Positions 32,844 through 41,106 of a DNA stretch of 41,623 bases are shown here, piece after piece. This DNA is from SZUA-100 sp965248135 (GTDB taxonomy: Bacteria > Pseudomonadota > Alphaproteobacteria > Rhizobiales > Rhizobiaceae). The stretch covers positions 1 through 41,623 of the forward strand of contig CBDFIN010000004.1 of NCBI GenBank assembly GCA_965248135.1, read 5' to 3'. The translations under genes were made by a program, and so were the position numbers. The first letter of the stretch is position 1. Every line of letters starts with the position of its first letter. The notes under the pieces were generated by a model. It had not been told where the DNA came from. It searched no databases and saw only the letters and a program-made list of their open reading frames with translations.

Positions 32844-33030
32844 CGAGTTCAATGGTGCCCTCCACCACGTGCTCCAGATCTGTCCCTTCAACACTCAACA
32901 CCACTTTGGCCTTCATGTTGGTGCTTCCCTTGGGCATATTCTCTGCCGTTTTCTCCAATTTCTGCTGCGAGGTCACGCCGACCTGTTTGAGAAATTTGCG
33001 CATCGACATATTGAAGTTTTCACCGCTCAT
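32836..33030 (-). CDS. DUF6494 family protein
   Basis: A 64-residue protein: MSGENFNMSMRKFLKQVGVTSQQKLEKT followed by VVLSVEGTDLEHVVEGTIELD. It looks like a short helix plus a beta-hairpin and is soluble. I recognise the DUF6494 pattern, with unknown function, often next to the ligase-like and DUF6505 genes. Its ATG overlaps the WD40-cytochrome stop by 4 nt (ATGA), a sign of translational coupling. Confidence 0.72.
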   Translation of the reverse strand: MSGENFNMSMRKFLKQVGVTSQQKLEKTAENMPKGSTNMKAKVVLSVEGTDLEHVVEGTIELDD

Positions 33031-34403
33031 TTTGTATCTCCGATAGTTTCATTGGTGCTTTCCTTCAGAAACTCAATCAGCGCAATACGTTTTTTGCGCT
33101 CGGCGATTTTCTGAAGCGGCATTTTCGATCCTGGCGTAACATGCTGCGGACCAAGTGCAAACAACTGGTCAATCGTATTTTCGTTCCAGATGATATCGGC
33201 ATTCTTCAGACCTTCAGAATAGTGATAGTCTTTCAGGCCACCGGCGCGACGGCCAAATATCTTATACAGCGTGGGGCCCGCCCGATTAGCGCCATCTGCT
33301 TTCAACGTGTGACAAACACTGCATTTGCGGTAAAATTGGCGTTCGCCCAACCCCATATTGGAATATTGCTGAAACCGGCGAGGAAAATCACCGAGCTTTT
33401 CCGAACCAACATCCCTGGGTTCTACCCGCCACGAGGTAACATAATCATCAAGGCCACCATAAAATATCGACCGTCCATCGGCAGAAAAATCCATCGACCA
33501 TACCGGGCCTATCGAAGTGTAGAGTTCCTCAACCACAGACCAGTCTGAAATCCGCCAAACGCGTATTACGCCATCACCCCCTCCCGAGGCGATCCAGTCG
33601 CCTTTCGGCGACACCGCCAATCCAAGAACCGGATTTTTGTGGGGAATTAGAATTTTGAAGACATCGCCGGTTTCCGGATCAAGTATCTGCACATCCCCAT
33701 TCACCGCGCCAAAAAGAATGTGCTTTCCGCCCGGCATCCAGTGCATGACATTAATACCCCAGCCATGGCGGTGGACCGGGCGGATCAACCGGCCAGAACG
33801 GGCATCCCACTGGTTGATAATACCGTCTGATGCGGAAGAATAAACATAGGCACCATCGCTTGACAAAAGCACCGCATTGGCCGGACTGCGATGGCCTTTC
33901 AAAACCGGTCCGGCTTCAAGTGTGGCCAGGTTCCACAGCCGAACCGTACGGTCCCAACCGGCCGAGGCGACAAGGATGCCATTTTTAGCACAGGCAAGAC
34001 CCGTGACCTTGGCCGCATGGCCTTTGAAGCGATGGAGTTGCCGTTTTTTTTCGATGTCCCACAAATACACCGCCCCATCGTCGCCGGAAGTGACCACCTG
34101 GTGGTCGCCGGGCCGGAAACATGCTGCATTGATGGCGCCATCATGGTCGGACAGTCGGGCGATTGGTTTGCTATTGTCTTCGGTCAGACTCCAGACGATG
34201 GCGGAATAGTCGAAACTGCCGGTCAAGGCATATTTCCCATCACTGCTGATCATCACTGATTTTACCGGGCCGCCATGGCCAACCAGTCTGTTTTGCCGCG
34301 GCTCAGTGCGGGTTTTGGTTGCCAGATACAAGGTCAACAGGAAGGCCGCCGCCAGCCTTGTACAATTGACATGAAATGAAAGTGGTTCAATTCCGCGGAT
34401 CAT
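33027..34403 (-). CDS. Seven-bladed WD40 propeller fused to cytochrome c
   Basis: A 458-residue predicted periplasmic protein. A short hydrophobic segment AAAFLLTLYLA (about residues 18-28) acts as signal or anchor. Seven WD-like repeats follow (about residues 42-328), with endings such as YSAIVWSL, GAVYLWDI, RTVRLWNL, GIINQWDA, GDVQILDP, GVIRVWRI and DYVTSWRV: a complete seven-bladed propeller. A class I cytochrome c domain closes the protein: CSVCH at 361-365 and a likely axial Met428 (GSKMPLQ). The gene starts at ATG 34403, overlapping the orf82 stop by 17 nt, and ends overlapping DUF6494. Its position after fdhC suggests an electron acceptor or docking partner of formate dehydrogenase, which is inference. 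Confidence 0.88.
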   Translation of the reverse strand: MIRGIEPLSFHVNCTRLAAAFLLTLYLATKTRTEPRQNRLVGHGGPVKSVMISSDGKYALTGSFDYSAIVWSLTEDNSKPIARLSDHDGAINAACFRPGDHQVVTSGDDGAVYLWDIEKKRQLHRFKGHAAKVTGLACAKNGILVASAGWDRTVRLWNLATLEAGPVLKGHRSPANAVLLSSDGAYVYSSASDGIINQWDARSGRLIRPVHRHGWGINVMHWMPGGKHILFGAVNGDVQILDPETGDVFKILIPHKNPVLGLAVSPKGDWIASGGGDGVIRVWRISDWSVVEELYTSIGPVWSMDFSADGRSIFYGGLDDYVTSWRVEPRDVGSEKLGDFPRRFQQYSNMGLGERQFYRKCSVCHTLKADGANRAGPTLYKIFGRRAGGLKDYHYSEGLKNADIIWNENTIDQLFALGPQHVTPGSKMPLQKIAERKKRIALIEFLKESTNETIGDTK

Positions 34404-34635
34404 TTGCATCAACAACCAACTGCACCGGTTTGTTGGCCAATCTGCCGGAGCCAGTCTGCACACCAGCATTGGCCAGTCCGAGAGTTATTGGTCCCGAACT
34501 CTTTAACGGCGCTGTGAAAGCGCTCAAATTCACAACAATATTATCAGCCATTTTGCTGATGGCGCTGGCGATGCTCGCCGAGCACTCGGCAACTTTCAGA
34601 AAGCTCTTCCGGCTTCTTGCCTGATATCTTTTCAT
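34387..34635 (-). CDS. Unknown 82-residue protein coupled to fdhC
   Basis: I do not recognise this protein. It has a basic N-terminus (MKRYQARSRKSFL), a central stretch SASIASAISKMADNIVV, then a Gly/Ala-rich segment (GPITLGLANAGVQTGSG) and PVQLVVDAND. It has no clear membrane helix and no cysteine pair. Support for reality is positional: the ATG overlaps the fdhC stop as ATGA, its stop overlaps the start of the WD40-cytochrome gene, and a GTGAG sits upstream. A spurious open frame remains possible. Confidence 0.6.
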   Translation of the reverse strand: MKRYQARSRKSFLKVAECSASIASAISKMADNIVVNLSAFTAPLKSSGPITLGLANAGVQTGSGRLANKPVQLVVDANDPRN

Positions 34636-35669
34636 GTCTCACTTTGAGCAGTGTGTGTTTCAGCCGCGACTGTGTCAGAGACCGCGTTATCAACTTGATC
34701 TTGATACCACAAATCGTGATGTTCACGGGCCCAGTTTTCATCGACTGTACCCCGTGTCATGCTTTCGAGCGCACCTTCAATACCGAGCGTACCGATGTAG
34801 ATGTGGCCAAGCGCGAAAGCGATCAAAAGTACTGCGCCAACAGCGTGCAACACAGACGCTGCTTGTAAATAGAACAGTTCCGGCAGCAATCCCGGCAAAA
34901 GCAGCACAGCGCCGGTAACCGACATCAACAGCCCCACCATTGTCGCGAGCCAAAACCACGACTTTTCACCGAAATTGTACCGGTGCGAACTGACATGGCC
35001 GCCAAAAAAACCTCCACCTTTCAGTAACCACTTGAAATCCACTAATTGCAGCATGTTGCCACGCATGAAGGTAAAGAACATAAGCACCACTGCGACAATA
35101 TACAGTGGTCCAATCAGATTATGGCCCTGCATCGAGGCACTGGCGATTATGCCAAAGGCATTCTTTCCGATTAATGGCATCAACACGGGTTTGCCAATCA
35201 GCAACACAAGACCGGAAATCGCAAGAACAATAAAAACACAGGCGGTGAACCAGTGAACGACCCGTTCGCTCAGGGAAAATCTGGCAATGACCCTGCCGGA
35301 GCGGCCCGACTTAATCTTGATTCTCCCCCTGACCAAAAAGAACAGGGCAATCAGACCGATGACTGCAACCAGCACCCAACCGCTATATTTGATGAGGTAG
35401 CCAATTCGGATGAGACGCCATTGTTCACCTTGTGACTGGATCAGCGGTCCACCACTTGCGCCGGAAGTGGCAAGGCCGCCTTCCCCTTGTCTCAGCGCAC
35501 GCCAAAATTCACTTTGAGAATTTAGTCCCAACGTATTGGCAGTGCCCCCTTGCGGGGTTTCTGAAATAACTGCATTACCCGGCGGCCTGACATTTTGGGC
35601 GCTTGCCGGAAGAGCCAGAAACACCATCATCAACAGCACGATGATCGCCGCCGGTCTCATTGAAATCAT
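34632..35669 (-). CDS. fdhC: Formate dehydrogenase cytochrome b subunit
   Basis: A 345-residue gamma subunit. A signal peptide (MISMRPAAIIVLLMMVFLALPASAQ) precedes a ~75-residue extension (QNVRPPGNAV to GEQWRLIRIG), then a helix and four cytochrome b helices with haem histidines: FSLSERVVHWFTACVFIV, MQGHNLIGPLYIV and SVLHAVGAVLLIAFALGHIYIG, plus GLVLL and SWFWLATMVG. It passes electrons from FdhB to quinone. The start at ATG 35669 is set by GGGAGAG upstream; the frame extends to 35720. The extended N-terminus is typical of this FDH type. The stop overlaps orf82. Confidence 0.9.
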   Translation of the reverse strand: MISMRPAAIIVLLMMVFLALPASAQNVRPPGNAVISETPQGGTANTLGLNSQSEFWRALRQGEGGLATSGASGGPLIQSQGEQWRLIRIGYLIKYSGWVLVAVIGLIALFFLVRGRIKIKSGRSGRVIARFSLSERVVHWFTACVFIVLAISGLVLLIGKPVLMPLIGKNAFGIIASASMQGHNLIGPLYIVAVVLMFFTFMRGNMLQLVDFKWLLKGGGFFGGHVSSHRYNFGEKSWFWLATMVGLLMSVTGAVLLLPGLLPELFYLQAASVLHAVGAVLLIAFALGHIYIGTLGIEGALESMTRGTVDENWAREHHDLWYQDQVDNAVSDTVAAETHTAQSET

Positions 35670-35784
35670 TGCGCTCTCCCGCAAAAACTTGGTCAGCATA
35701 TGTCTAACGAAAATGACCAACCACCCATTCCATGAGTAGCAGGACCTGTTCCAAATCAGCTATCCAGCAATCCATTTATTCAGC

Positions 35785-35809
35785 GGGAAGGCATTGCACA
35801 TGCCTTCCC
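35785..35809. other. Strong hairpin in the fdhB-fdhC gap
   Basis: GGGAAGGCAT (35785-35794) and ATGCCTTCCC (35800-35809) form a perfect 10-bp stem with a 5-nt loop in the 155-nt gap inside the FDH operon. On the minus strand no T-run follows, so it is not a classical terminator. It may stabilise mRNA ends or allow differential expression of catalytic and downstream genes. Confidence 0.6.
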
Positions 35810-35824
35810 CTGACTTTGATTGCA

Positions 35825-36421
35825 TCAACCGGAACTGCCGGCGGGATAGGCGCGACCCCAACCCCATGCACCTGAGCCGAAGCCACGGCCAACCACCCGT
35901 TCACGGTAGATGTTGGAAACGATGTCACCATCGCCGGCCAGCAAGGCCTTGGTTGAGCACATCTCGGCACAGATCGGCAATTTACCTTCTGCGATTCTGT
36001 TGCGTCCATACTTCTTGAACTCGATTGCTGTGTGATTTTCTTCCGGCCCTCCGGCACAAAATGTACATTTGTCCATCTTGCCGCGCGAACCGAAATTACC
36101 GGCCTGCGGATATTGCGGCGCACCAAACGGGCAGGCAAAGAAGCAATAACCGCAACCGATGCACAAATCCTTGTTGTGCAGCACAATACCATCGGAGGTC
36201 TGGTAGAAACAATCGACCGGACAAACCGCCATGCAGGGAGCATCGGAACAGTGCATACAGGCAACAGAAATCGACCGCTCACCAGGCTTGCCATCACTTA
36301 GGGTGACAACCCTTCTGCGATTGATCCCCCACGGAACCTCATGCTCGTTTTTGCATGCTGTGACACACGCGTTACATTCTATGCAGCGCTCGGCATCACA
36401 AAGGAACTTCATTCTAGCCAT
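35825..36421 (-). CDS. fdhB: Formate dehydrogenase iron-sulfur subunit
   Basis: A 198-residue ferredoxin-like beta subunit carrying four [4Fe-4S] clusters: CIECNACVTACKNEHEVP, CMHCSDAPCMAVCPVDC, CIGCGYCFFACPFGAP and CTFC with CAEMCSTKAL. It conducts electrons from FdhA to the cytochrome b subunit. It has no C-terminal membrane helix, unlike E. coli FdnH, so it is a shorter soluble type. It starts 12 nt after the fdhA stop. The last ~20 residues are Gly-rich (GRGFGSGAWGWGRA). Confidence 0.94.
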   Translation of the reverse strand: MARMKFLCDAERCIECNACVTACKNEHEVPWGINRRRVVTLSDGKPGERSISVACMHCSDAPCMAVCPVDCFYQTSDGIVLHNKDLCIGCGYCFFACPFGAPQYPQAGNFGSRGKMDKCTFCAGGPEENHTAIEFKKYGRNRIAEGKLPICAEMCSTKALLAGDGDIVSNIYRERVVGRGFGSGAWGWGRAYPAGSSG

Positions 36422-36433
36422 TGTGTGTCTCCT

Positions 36434-39313
36434 CTAAGCTTTGGTTATGTTGCACAGAGTCACTTTTGACTCCTGCATTTGCGTGACGGAATCATAGCCA
36501 TATGTCATCACGGTATTGGCCGCTTCACCAAGCACATATGGATCAGCGCCTTCGGGATATTTGGATCGCAAGTCCTCGCCCTGGAAATGGCCGCCGAAAT
36601 GGAAGGGCAAGAACGCAACACCCCTGCCGACACGCTCGGTCAGCATGGCCTTAACTTTAATCTTGCTCTTTTCAGGTGATTCCACCCAGACCATTTCACC
36701 GTCCCTGATGCCGATATTATTGGCATCAGAAGTGTTGATTTCGACAAACATGTCTTGCTGAAGTTCAGCAAGCCACGGATTGGAGCGGCTTTCATCACCC
36801 CCACCCTCATATTCCACCAGACGTCCCGAGGTCAAAATGATCGGATATTCACTGGAATAGTCATTGGCCTGGATCGACGCATAGCGGGTCGGCAGGCGAT
36901 AGGCTTTTCTGTCCGAATAGGTGGCGTATTTATCAAGCAAATCACGGCGATTGGTGTAAAGCGGCTCACGATGCAGCGGTATTGGATCAGGAAAGTTCCA
37001 TACCACGGTGCGGGCCTTGGCATTGCCAAATGGCGCGCACCCATGTTTGATTGCAACACGCTGAATGCCGCCGGTCAGATCAACCTTCCAGTTGGTCTTG
37101 TCACCAGCCAATCCCTCGATGAACGTACGCTCTTCCTCGGTGAGATCCGCATCCCAGCCAAGCTTTTTCAACATGGCCATGGTGAATTCGGGATAACCAT
37201 CCTTGATTTCCGAATCAACCGGGTAGGACCCATCAGCCAACAGGTTGTCGCCACCCCAGTCGTCCGGAGATTTAAGACCAAAGCGGTTGCGGAAACAAAG
37301 CCCGCCTTCGGCCACCGGTTTTGAAGGATCATAAAGGTTGGGCGTTCCTGGATGCTTGATATCTCCAGTACCCCAACAGGGCCACGGCAATCCGTAATAC
37401 TCACCATCCAGCGGCCCACCCCTCGCCTGAAGCGTGGTTTTATCGAAGGTATGTTGATATTTCATATGGGCTTTCAGCCGCTCCGGGGTCTGACCCGTAT
37501 AGCCAATCGTCCACATACCCTTGTTGAACTCACGGGTAATATCTTCGATCACGGGTTCGTCATTATTGACCGCGATGTGTTTGAACATCTGGTCTGCAAA
37601 TCCTAATTTGCTGGCGAACTTATACATGATCGTGTGATCAGGCAGGGCTTCAAACACCGGATCGATGACCTTTTCACGCCACTGCAAAGAGCGGTTTGAG
37701 GCTGTTACCGAGCCATAGGTTTCGTACTGGGTGGTAGCAGGTAGCAGATAGACGCCATCCTTGCGGTCATGCATAACAGCAGAAACCGTCGGATACGGAT
37801 CAATGACCACCAGGAGATCGAGTTTCTCCATCGCTTTTTTCATTTCCACACCGCGGGTCTGCGAATTGGGTGCATGTCCCCAAAAGACCATGCCGCGGAC
37901 ATTGTCGGGCTGATCGATATTGGCCTTGTCTTCAAGTACCCCGTCGATCCAGCGAGACACCGGAATGCCCTTCGACTGCATCATGGTTTCGTCGGCGAAA
38001 TTGCCCAACAAATACTCATAGTCGACATCCCACACACGTGCCCAATGCTGCCATGAGCCTTTGGCCAGCCCATAATACCCGGGAAGTGAATGGGAAAGAA
38101 CACAAAAGTCGGTTGCGCCTTGCACATTGTCGTGGCCGCGGAAAATGTTGGCGCCACCACCCGATTTGCCGATATTGCCCAACGCAAGCTGCAAAATGCA
38201 ATAGGCGCGGGTGTTGTTATTACCGGTTGTGTGTTGGGTGCCGCCCATGCACCAGATCAAGGTGCCGGGACGATTGTTGGCCAATGTGCGGGCGACCCGT
38301 TTTAGCTGGCTGCCCGGAACGCCGGTAACTTTTTCGGTTTCCTCCGGCGTCCATTTGGACACCTCTTCCTTGATATAGTTGAGACCCCAGACGCGTTGGC
38401 GGATATATTCCTTGTCTTCCCAGCCGTTCTCGAAGATGTGCCACAAAATACCCCAGATAAGGGCGACATCGGTGCCCGGACGCATCTGCACATGTTCAGT
38501 CGCCTTCGCGGCCGTACGGGTGAAGCGTGGATCACAGACAATTAAAGGAGCATTGTTGACTTCCTTGGCTTTCATCAAATGTTGCATGGCAACAGGATGG
38601 GCCTCGGTCGGGTTGGACCCGATCAGTATCATGCTTCTGGAATTGTGGATGTCGTTGTAGGAATTGGTCATCGCACCGTAGCCCCAGGTGTTGGCAACAC
38701 CGGCAACAGTGGTCGAATGACAAATACGGGCCTGGTGGTCGCCATTGTTGGAACCCCAGAACGCATATAGTTTACGGAACAGATAGGCCTGCTCGTTGTT
38801 GTGTTTGGCCGAACCCAGCCAATAAACTGAATCAGGACCGGATGTCGCTTTGATATCCAGCATCTTGTCGCCGATTTCGTTTATGGCCTCATCCCAGCTG
38901 ATGCGCTCCCATTTGCCGTTGACAAGCTTGGTTGGATATTTTAGCCGGCGGTCACCGTGTGCCGCCTCCCGGGCCGCTGCACCCTTGGCACAATGGGCAC
39001 CGAGATTGAAGGGCGAATCAAAACCAGGCTCCTGCCCAATCCACACGCCGTTTTGAACTTCCGCCATAACCGTACAACCAACTGAACAGTTGGTGCATAC
39101 CGATTTCTTAAGCTCGACCTTCGCGTCGGAAGCCTGTGCATTTGCCTTTTGCACACGCGCACCGGTAAATGTCGCTGCTGCTCCCAGGCCTCCCACAGCC
39201 AGGCCGGAGCGTCTTAGGAATGTTCGTCTGTTTACCGCGCCTTTTGTCAATCCTTTAAGAGCAGTTGACAGTCGGGGGCCATTGGCAGCCTCGCCTATCT
39301 TCTTTCTTAACAT
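36434..39313 (-). CDS. fdhA: Formate dehydrogenase catalytic subunit, Tat-exported
   Basis: A 959-residue molybdopterin enzyme oxidising formate to CO2 in the periplasm. A Tat signal (NRRTFLRRSG, residues 28-37, with a hydrophobic AVGGLGAAATFTGA) follows an unusually long 28-residue lead. Cysteines 73, 76, 80 and 108 bind the [4Fe-4S] cluster. C198 in ARICHSTTVAG is the metal ligand, Cys rather than selenocysteine, with the conserved H199. Later motifs are GSNPTEAHPVAMQHLM, WGHAPNSQTRG and the C-terminal cofactor domain ILTSGRLVEYEGGG. The metal could be Mo or W. It is in an operon between fdhX and fdhB. Confidence 0.96.
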   Translation of the reverse strand: MLRKKIGEAANGPRLSTALKGLTKGAVNRRTFLRRSGLAVGGLGAAATFTGARVQKANAQASDAKVELKKSVCTNCSVGCTVMAEVQNGVWIGQEPGFDSPFNLGAHCAKGAAAREAAHGDRRLKYPTKLVNGKWERISWDEAINEIGDKMLDIKATSGPDSVYWLGSAKHNNEQAYLFRKLYAFWGSNNGDHQARICHSTTVAGVANTWGYGAMTNSYNDIHNSRSMILIGSNPTEAHPVAMQHLMKAKEVNNAPLIVCDPRFTRTAAKATEHVQMRPGTDVALIWGILWHIFENGWEDKEYIRQRVWGLNYIKEEVSKWTPEETEKVTGVPGSQLKRVARTLANNRPGTLIWCMGGTQHTTGNNNTRAYCILQLALGNIGKSGGGANIFRGHDNVQGATDFCVLSHSLPGYYGLAKGSWQHWARVWDVDYEYLLGNFADETMMQSKGIPVSRWIDGVLEDKANIDQPDNVRGMVFWGHAPNSQTRGVEMKKAMEKLDLLVVIDPYPTVSAVMHDRKDGVYLLPATTQYETYGSVTASNRSLQWREKVIDPVFEALPDHTIMYKFASKLGFADQMFKHIAVNNDEPVIEDITREFNKGMWTIGYTGQTPERLKAHMKYQHTFDKTTLQARGGPLDGEYYGLPWPCWGTGDIKHPGTPNLYDPSKPVAEGGLCFRNRFGLKSPDDWGGDNLLADGSYPVDSEIKDGYPEFTMAMLKKLGWDADLTEEERTFIEGLAGDKTNWKVDLTGGIQRVAIKHGCAPFGNAKARTVVWNFPDPIPLHREPLYTNRRDLLDKYATYSDRKAYRLPTRYASIQANDYSSEYPIILTSGRLVEYEGGGDESRSNPWLAELQQDMFVEINTSDANNIGIRDGEMVWVESPEKSKIKVKAMLTERVGRGVAFLPFHFGGHFQGEDLRSKYPEGADPYVLGEAANTVMTYGYDSVTQMQESKVTLCNITKA

Positions 39314-39409
39314 GGAATTTTCTCCTCACTTCGTTGAGCCCAATTTACGCATGAGCTACGTTTTTGGTTTTTAAAATGAAATTCACCGGCTCATAGTGGA
39401 ACCGGGGAC

Positions 39410-39595
39410 TTAGAATCTTGCCAGTTCGTAGACTTTTTTGACGTAATCCGTTTCCGAATATCCAGATGATTCTTTCGGTTTTATTTCTGCAGCCTCGGTA
39501 GTTTTTGTGCTGACGGCGCTCGCTACCGCACCGGCAGAACCGATACTCGCCATTTTCAAAAATGATCGACGGTCGGTAGTTGGTTTGTTTGACAT
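39410..39595 (-). CDS. fdhX: Short Tat-signal protein of the FDH operon
   Basis: A 61-residue protein with a Tat motif DRRSFLKMASIGSAGAVASAV, followed by a short charged tail (KPKESSGYSETDYVKKVYELARF). Such FDH-region Tat proteins precede fdhA in many bacteria (the formate-dehydrogenase-region Tat target family), and their role is unproven. The ATG at 39595 has AGGAGGAG upstream; the frame continues to 39670 into the torD end. It precedes fdhA by 96 nt. Confidence 0.83.
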   Translation of the reverse strand: MSNKPTTDRRSFLKMASIGSAGAVASAVSTKTTEAAEIKPKESSGYSETDYVKKVYELARF

Positions 39596-39666
39596 TAGTC
39601 TTCTCCTCCTCAGCTGTGTTTCATTCAGACGTCGGCTACAACATCTGCGCACTATATTTTTCACCC

Positions 39667-40320
39667 TCAACTCATCTCAAAAGCTTCCTGTTCGATCACC
39701 ATAAACAGGCGGCCGATAGAACCAAGTGGTAAATACAATGTGGAATGTTTGGCGCTTTCCAGATCCGTAAAGAAATGAGTTGCCCAAGAATTGACATGGC
39801 TGTCAAAAAAACGTTTTTGCTCAGCCAGTGAAGCCGATTGCCCGAATTTTCCCTCGATCAACCCGGCCATAATTTCAAGCACGCTGGCAATATGGTCTTC
39901 CGGCTCGTTCAGGCCCTCGACCCGTTCGATGCCCAGTTTCCTCAAATCGGCACGCAAGCTGGCAAGCGGTTTTTCATTCAAAAACCCGGTTAGATAATAG
40001 GAGCCGTACGGCAGCAACTCGCCTCGTGTAACGCCGATAAACAAATCATGGAATTCGGTGTCGGCGGCCTCTGGGCTGATTTGAGCGGCTATCTTGGCGA
40101 AGTTATTTAATGACCTGCCAAAATCCCCCTCATCTCCCTCAAGACGTGATGCATTTTTGAGGCTGATTTTGTTGGGTGATTGGGTCAAAAAACCAGCCAG
40201 CAACCTATAAATTTGCCCGCGCAATGCATCTTCAGGAGAATCTAGTTTTCCTCCCGCGGTATTTTCCGCAATTGAATGTTCTGTATTTTCAACAGCTTGC
40301 AAAAGCTTCCCCCGCATCAC
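39667..40320 (-). CDS. TorD-family chaperone for formate dehydrogenase
   Basis: A 217-residue helical chaperone of the TorD/DmsD family that binds the FdhA Tat signal and protects the apoenzyme until its molybdenum cofactor is inserted. Features are LRGQIYRLLAGFLTQSP, EFHDLFIGVTRGELLPYGSYY, the conserved GLNEPEDHIASVLEIMAGLI (about residues 137-156) and FFTDLESAKHSTLYLPLG. It is the first gene of the FDH operon. The start could also be an internal residue two codons downstream (MM at the N-terminus). Promoter boxes lie 27-55 nt upstream. Confidence 0.85.
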   Translation of the reverse strand: MMRGKLLQAVENTEHSIAENTAGGKLDSPEDALRGQIYRLLAGFLTQSPNKISLKNASRLEGDEGDFGRSLNNFAKIAAQISPEAADTEFHDLFIGVTRGELLPYGSYYLTGFLNEKPLASLRADLRKLGIERVEGLNEPEDHIASVLEIMAGLIEGKFGQSASLAEQKRFFDSHVNSWATHFFTDLESAKHSTLYLPLGSIGRLFMVIEQEAFEMS

Positions 40321-40734
40321 GAAGTCAAAAAATTTCGCGCTGACAAATTATGCAACTGCCTTTTACAAATAGCAATGTTGAAGCCGTTCACTTTTTTGCG
40401 GGACGGATTTTTCAAAGGCAATAGAATGGTGCCAAATCAAATAATTGACAGGTGAAGGTGGTTTTGCAAAACAATGCTGCAAATCCATCGGACCAAGTTG
40501 CATTCGTTCACGCGGGCAATGCGACAGCCATCCTCAATATTGAAGAATATTTACTGTGCCGGCTTCGTGCCGATCGCATTGGCGATTTTGTAGGTGGAGG
40601 GAATATACGGTATAGGATGTTTATCAGATCGTCGGATTTGGGCATGGGCAACAACAAGATTCTGATATTGTGGCACTTCGTGCGAGCGAAATCACAAAAC
40701 CGCCGGTTTCAAGACTGCGCATCTGGAATAAAAA
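40321..40734. other. Divergent intergenic region between torD and cytochrome c
   Basis: About 410 bp holding the FDH-operon promoter (annotated separately) and the leader of the small cytochrome gene. A 98-codon frame from 40452 overlaps the cytochrome start and shows no family features, so I treat it as non-coding. I see no strong terminator. Confidence 0.5.
40347..40375 (-). promoter_or_regulatory. Candidate sigma70 promoter of the FDH operon
   Basis: On the minus strand TTGCTA (40375-40370) and CATAAT (40352-40347) are 17 nt apart and precede the torD-like ATG by about 26 nt. Transcription would begin near 40340, giving a short leader. Regulatory binding sites were not identified. Confidence 0.42.
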
Positions 40735-41103
40735 ATGAGACGAAGTGAAGCCATCATTATCAGTCAGCTGTTTTTGCTTCCAGCAATTCCGGCATCGGCA
40801 CAATCTATTGAAGAGGGTAAATCGTTCGCCGAGAATCACTGCAGCCGTTGCCATGTTATTGGTGACTACAATCCCAATGGCGGCATTTCATCGACCCCCT
40901 CGTTTCAGTTGCTGGTGAATGCGCTTAAGGATTATCAAGAACGTTTTGATACCTTCTATGTCCGCCCACCTCATCCCGCGGTAATTCTGGTTGAGGGAAT
41001 TCAGAAGCTGGATGATTTGCCCTACAATGCGGCGCCGGTTCATATTACCTTGAAGGACGTCGACAACATCGCCGCGTTCGCCAAGACCTTGAAGAAAAAG
41101 TAG
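40735..41103 (+). CDS. Small periplasmic c-type cytochrome without distal Met
   Basis: A 122-residue secreted protein: signal peptide (IIISQLFLLPAIPASAQ), then haem motif CSRCH (residues 36-40) in EEGKSFAENHCSRCHVIG, a turn with NPNGGISSTPSF, and a C-terminal helix LKDVDNIAAFAKTLKKK. No methionine occurs after residue 1, so the usual axial Met is missing; H80 or H103 may take its place. It is divergent from the FDH operon and may carry electrons in formate oxidation, by proximity only. Start ATG 40735 has no strong ribosome-binding site. Confidence 0.85.
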   Translation: MRRSEAIIISQLFLLPAIPASAQSIEEGKSFAENHCSRCHVIGDYNPNGGISSTPSFQLLVNALKDYQERFDTFYVRPPHPAVILVEGIQKLDDLPYNAAPVHITLKDVDNIAAFAKTLKKK

Positions 41104-41106
41104 CAG

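Noticed and set aside
35785..35809. Hairpin as a rho-independent terminator after fdhB
   Set aside because: No T-run follows on the minus strand, and downstream genes are functionally linked to fdhAB, so it is listed as an intra-operon hairpin instead.
38710..38730. Possible selenocysteine in formate dehydrogenase
   Set aside because: The metal-ligand codon encodes Cys (TGC) in RICHS; no in-frame TGA or need for a SECIS element.
40452..40748. A 98-codon plus-strand frame before the small cytochrome gene
   Set aside because: No recognisable motif or ribosome-binding site, and it overlaps the better supported cytochrome start.
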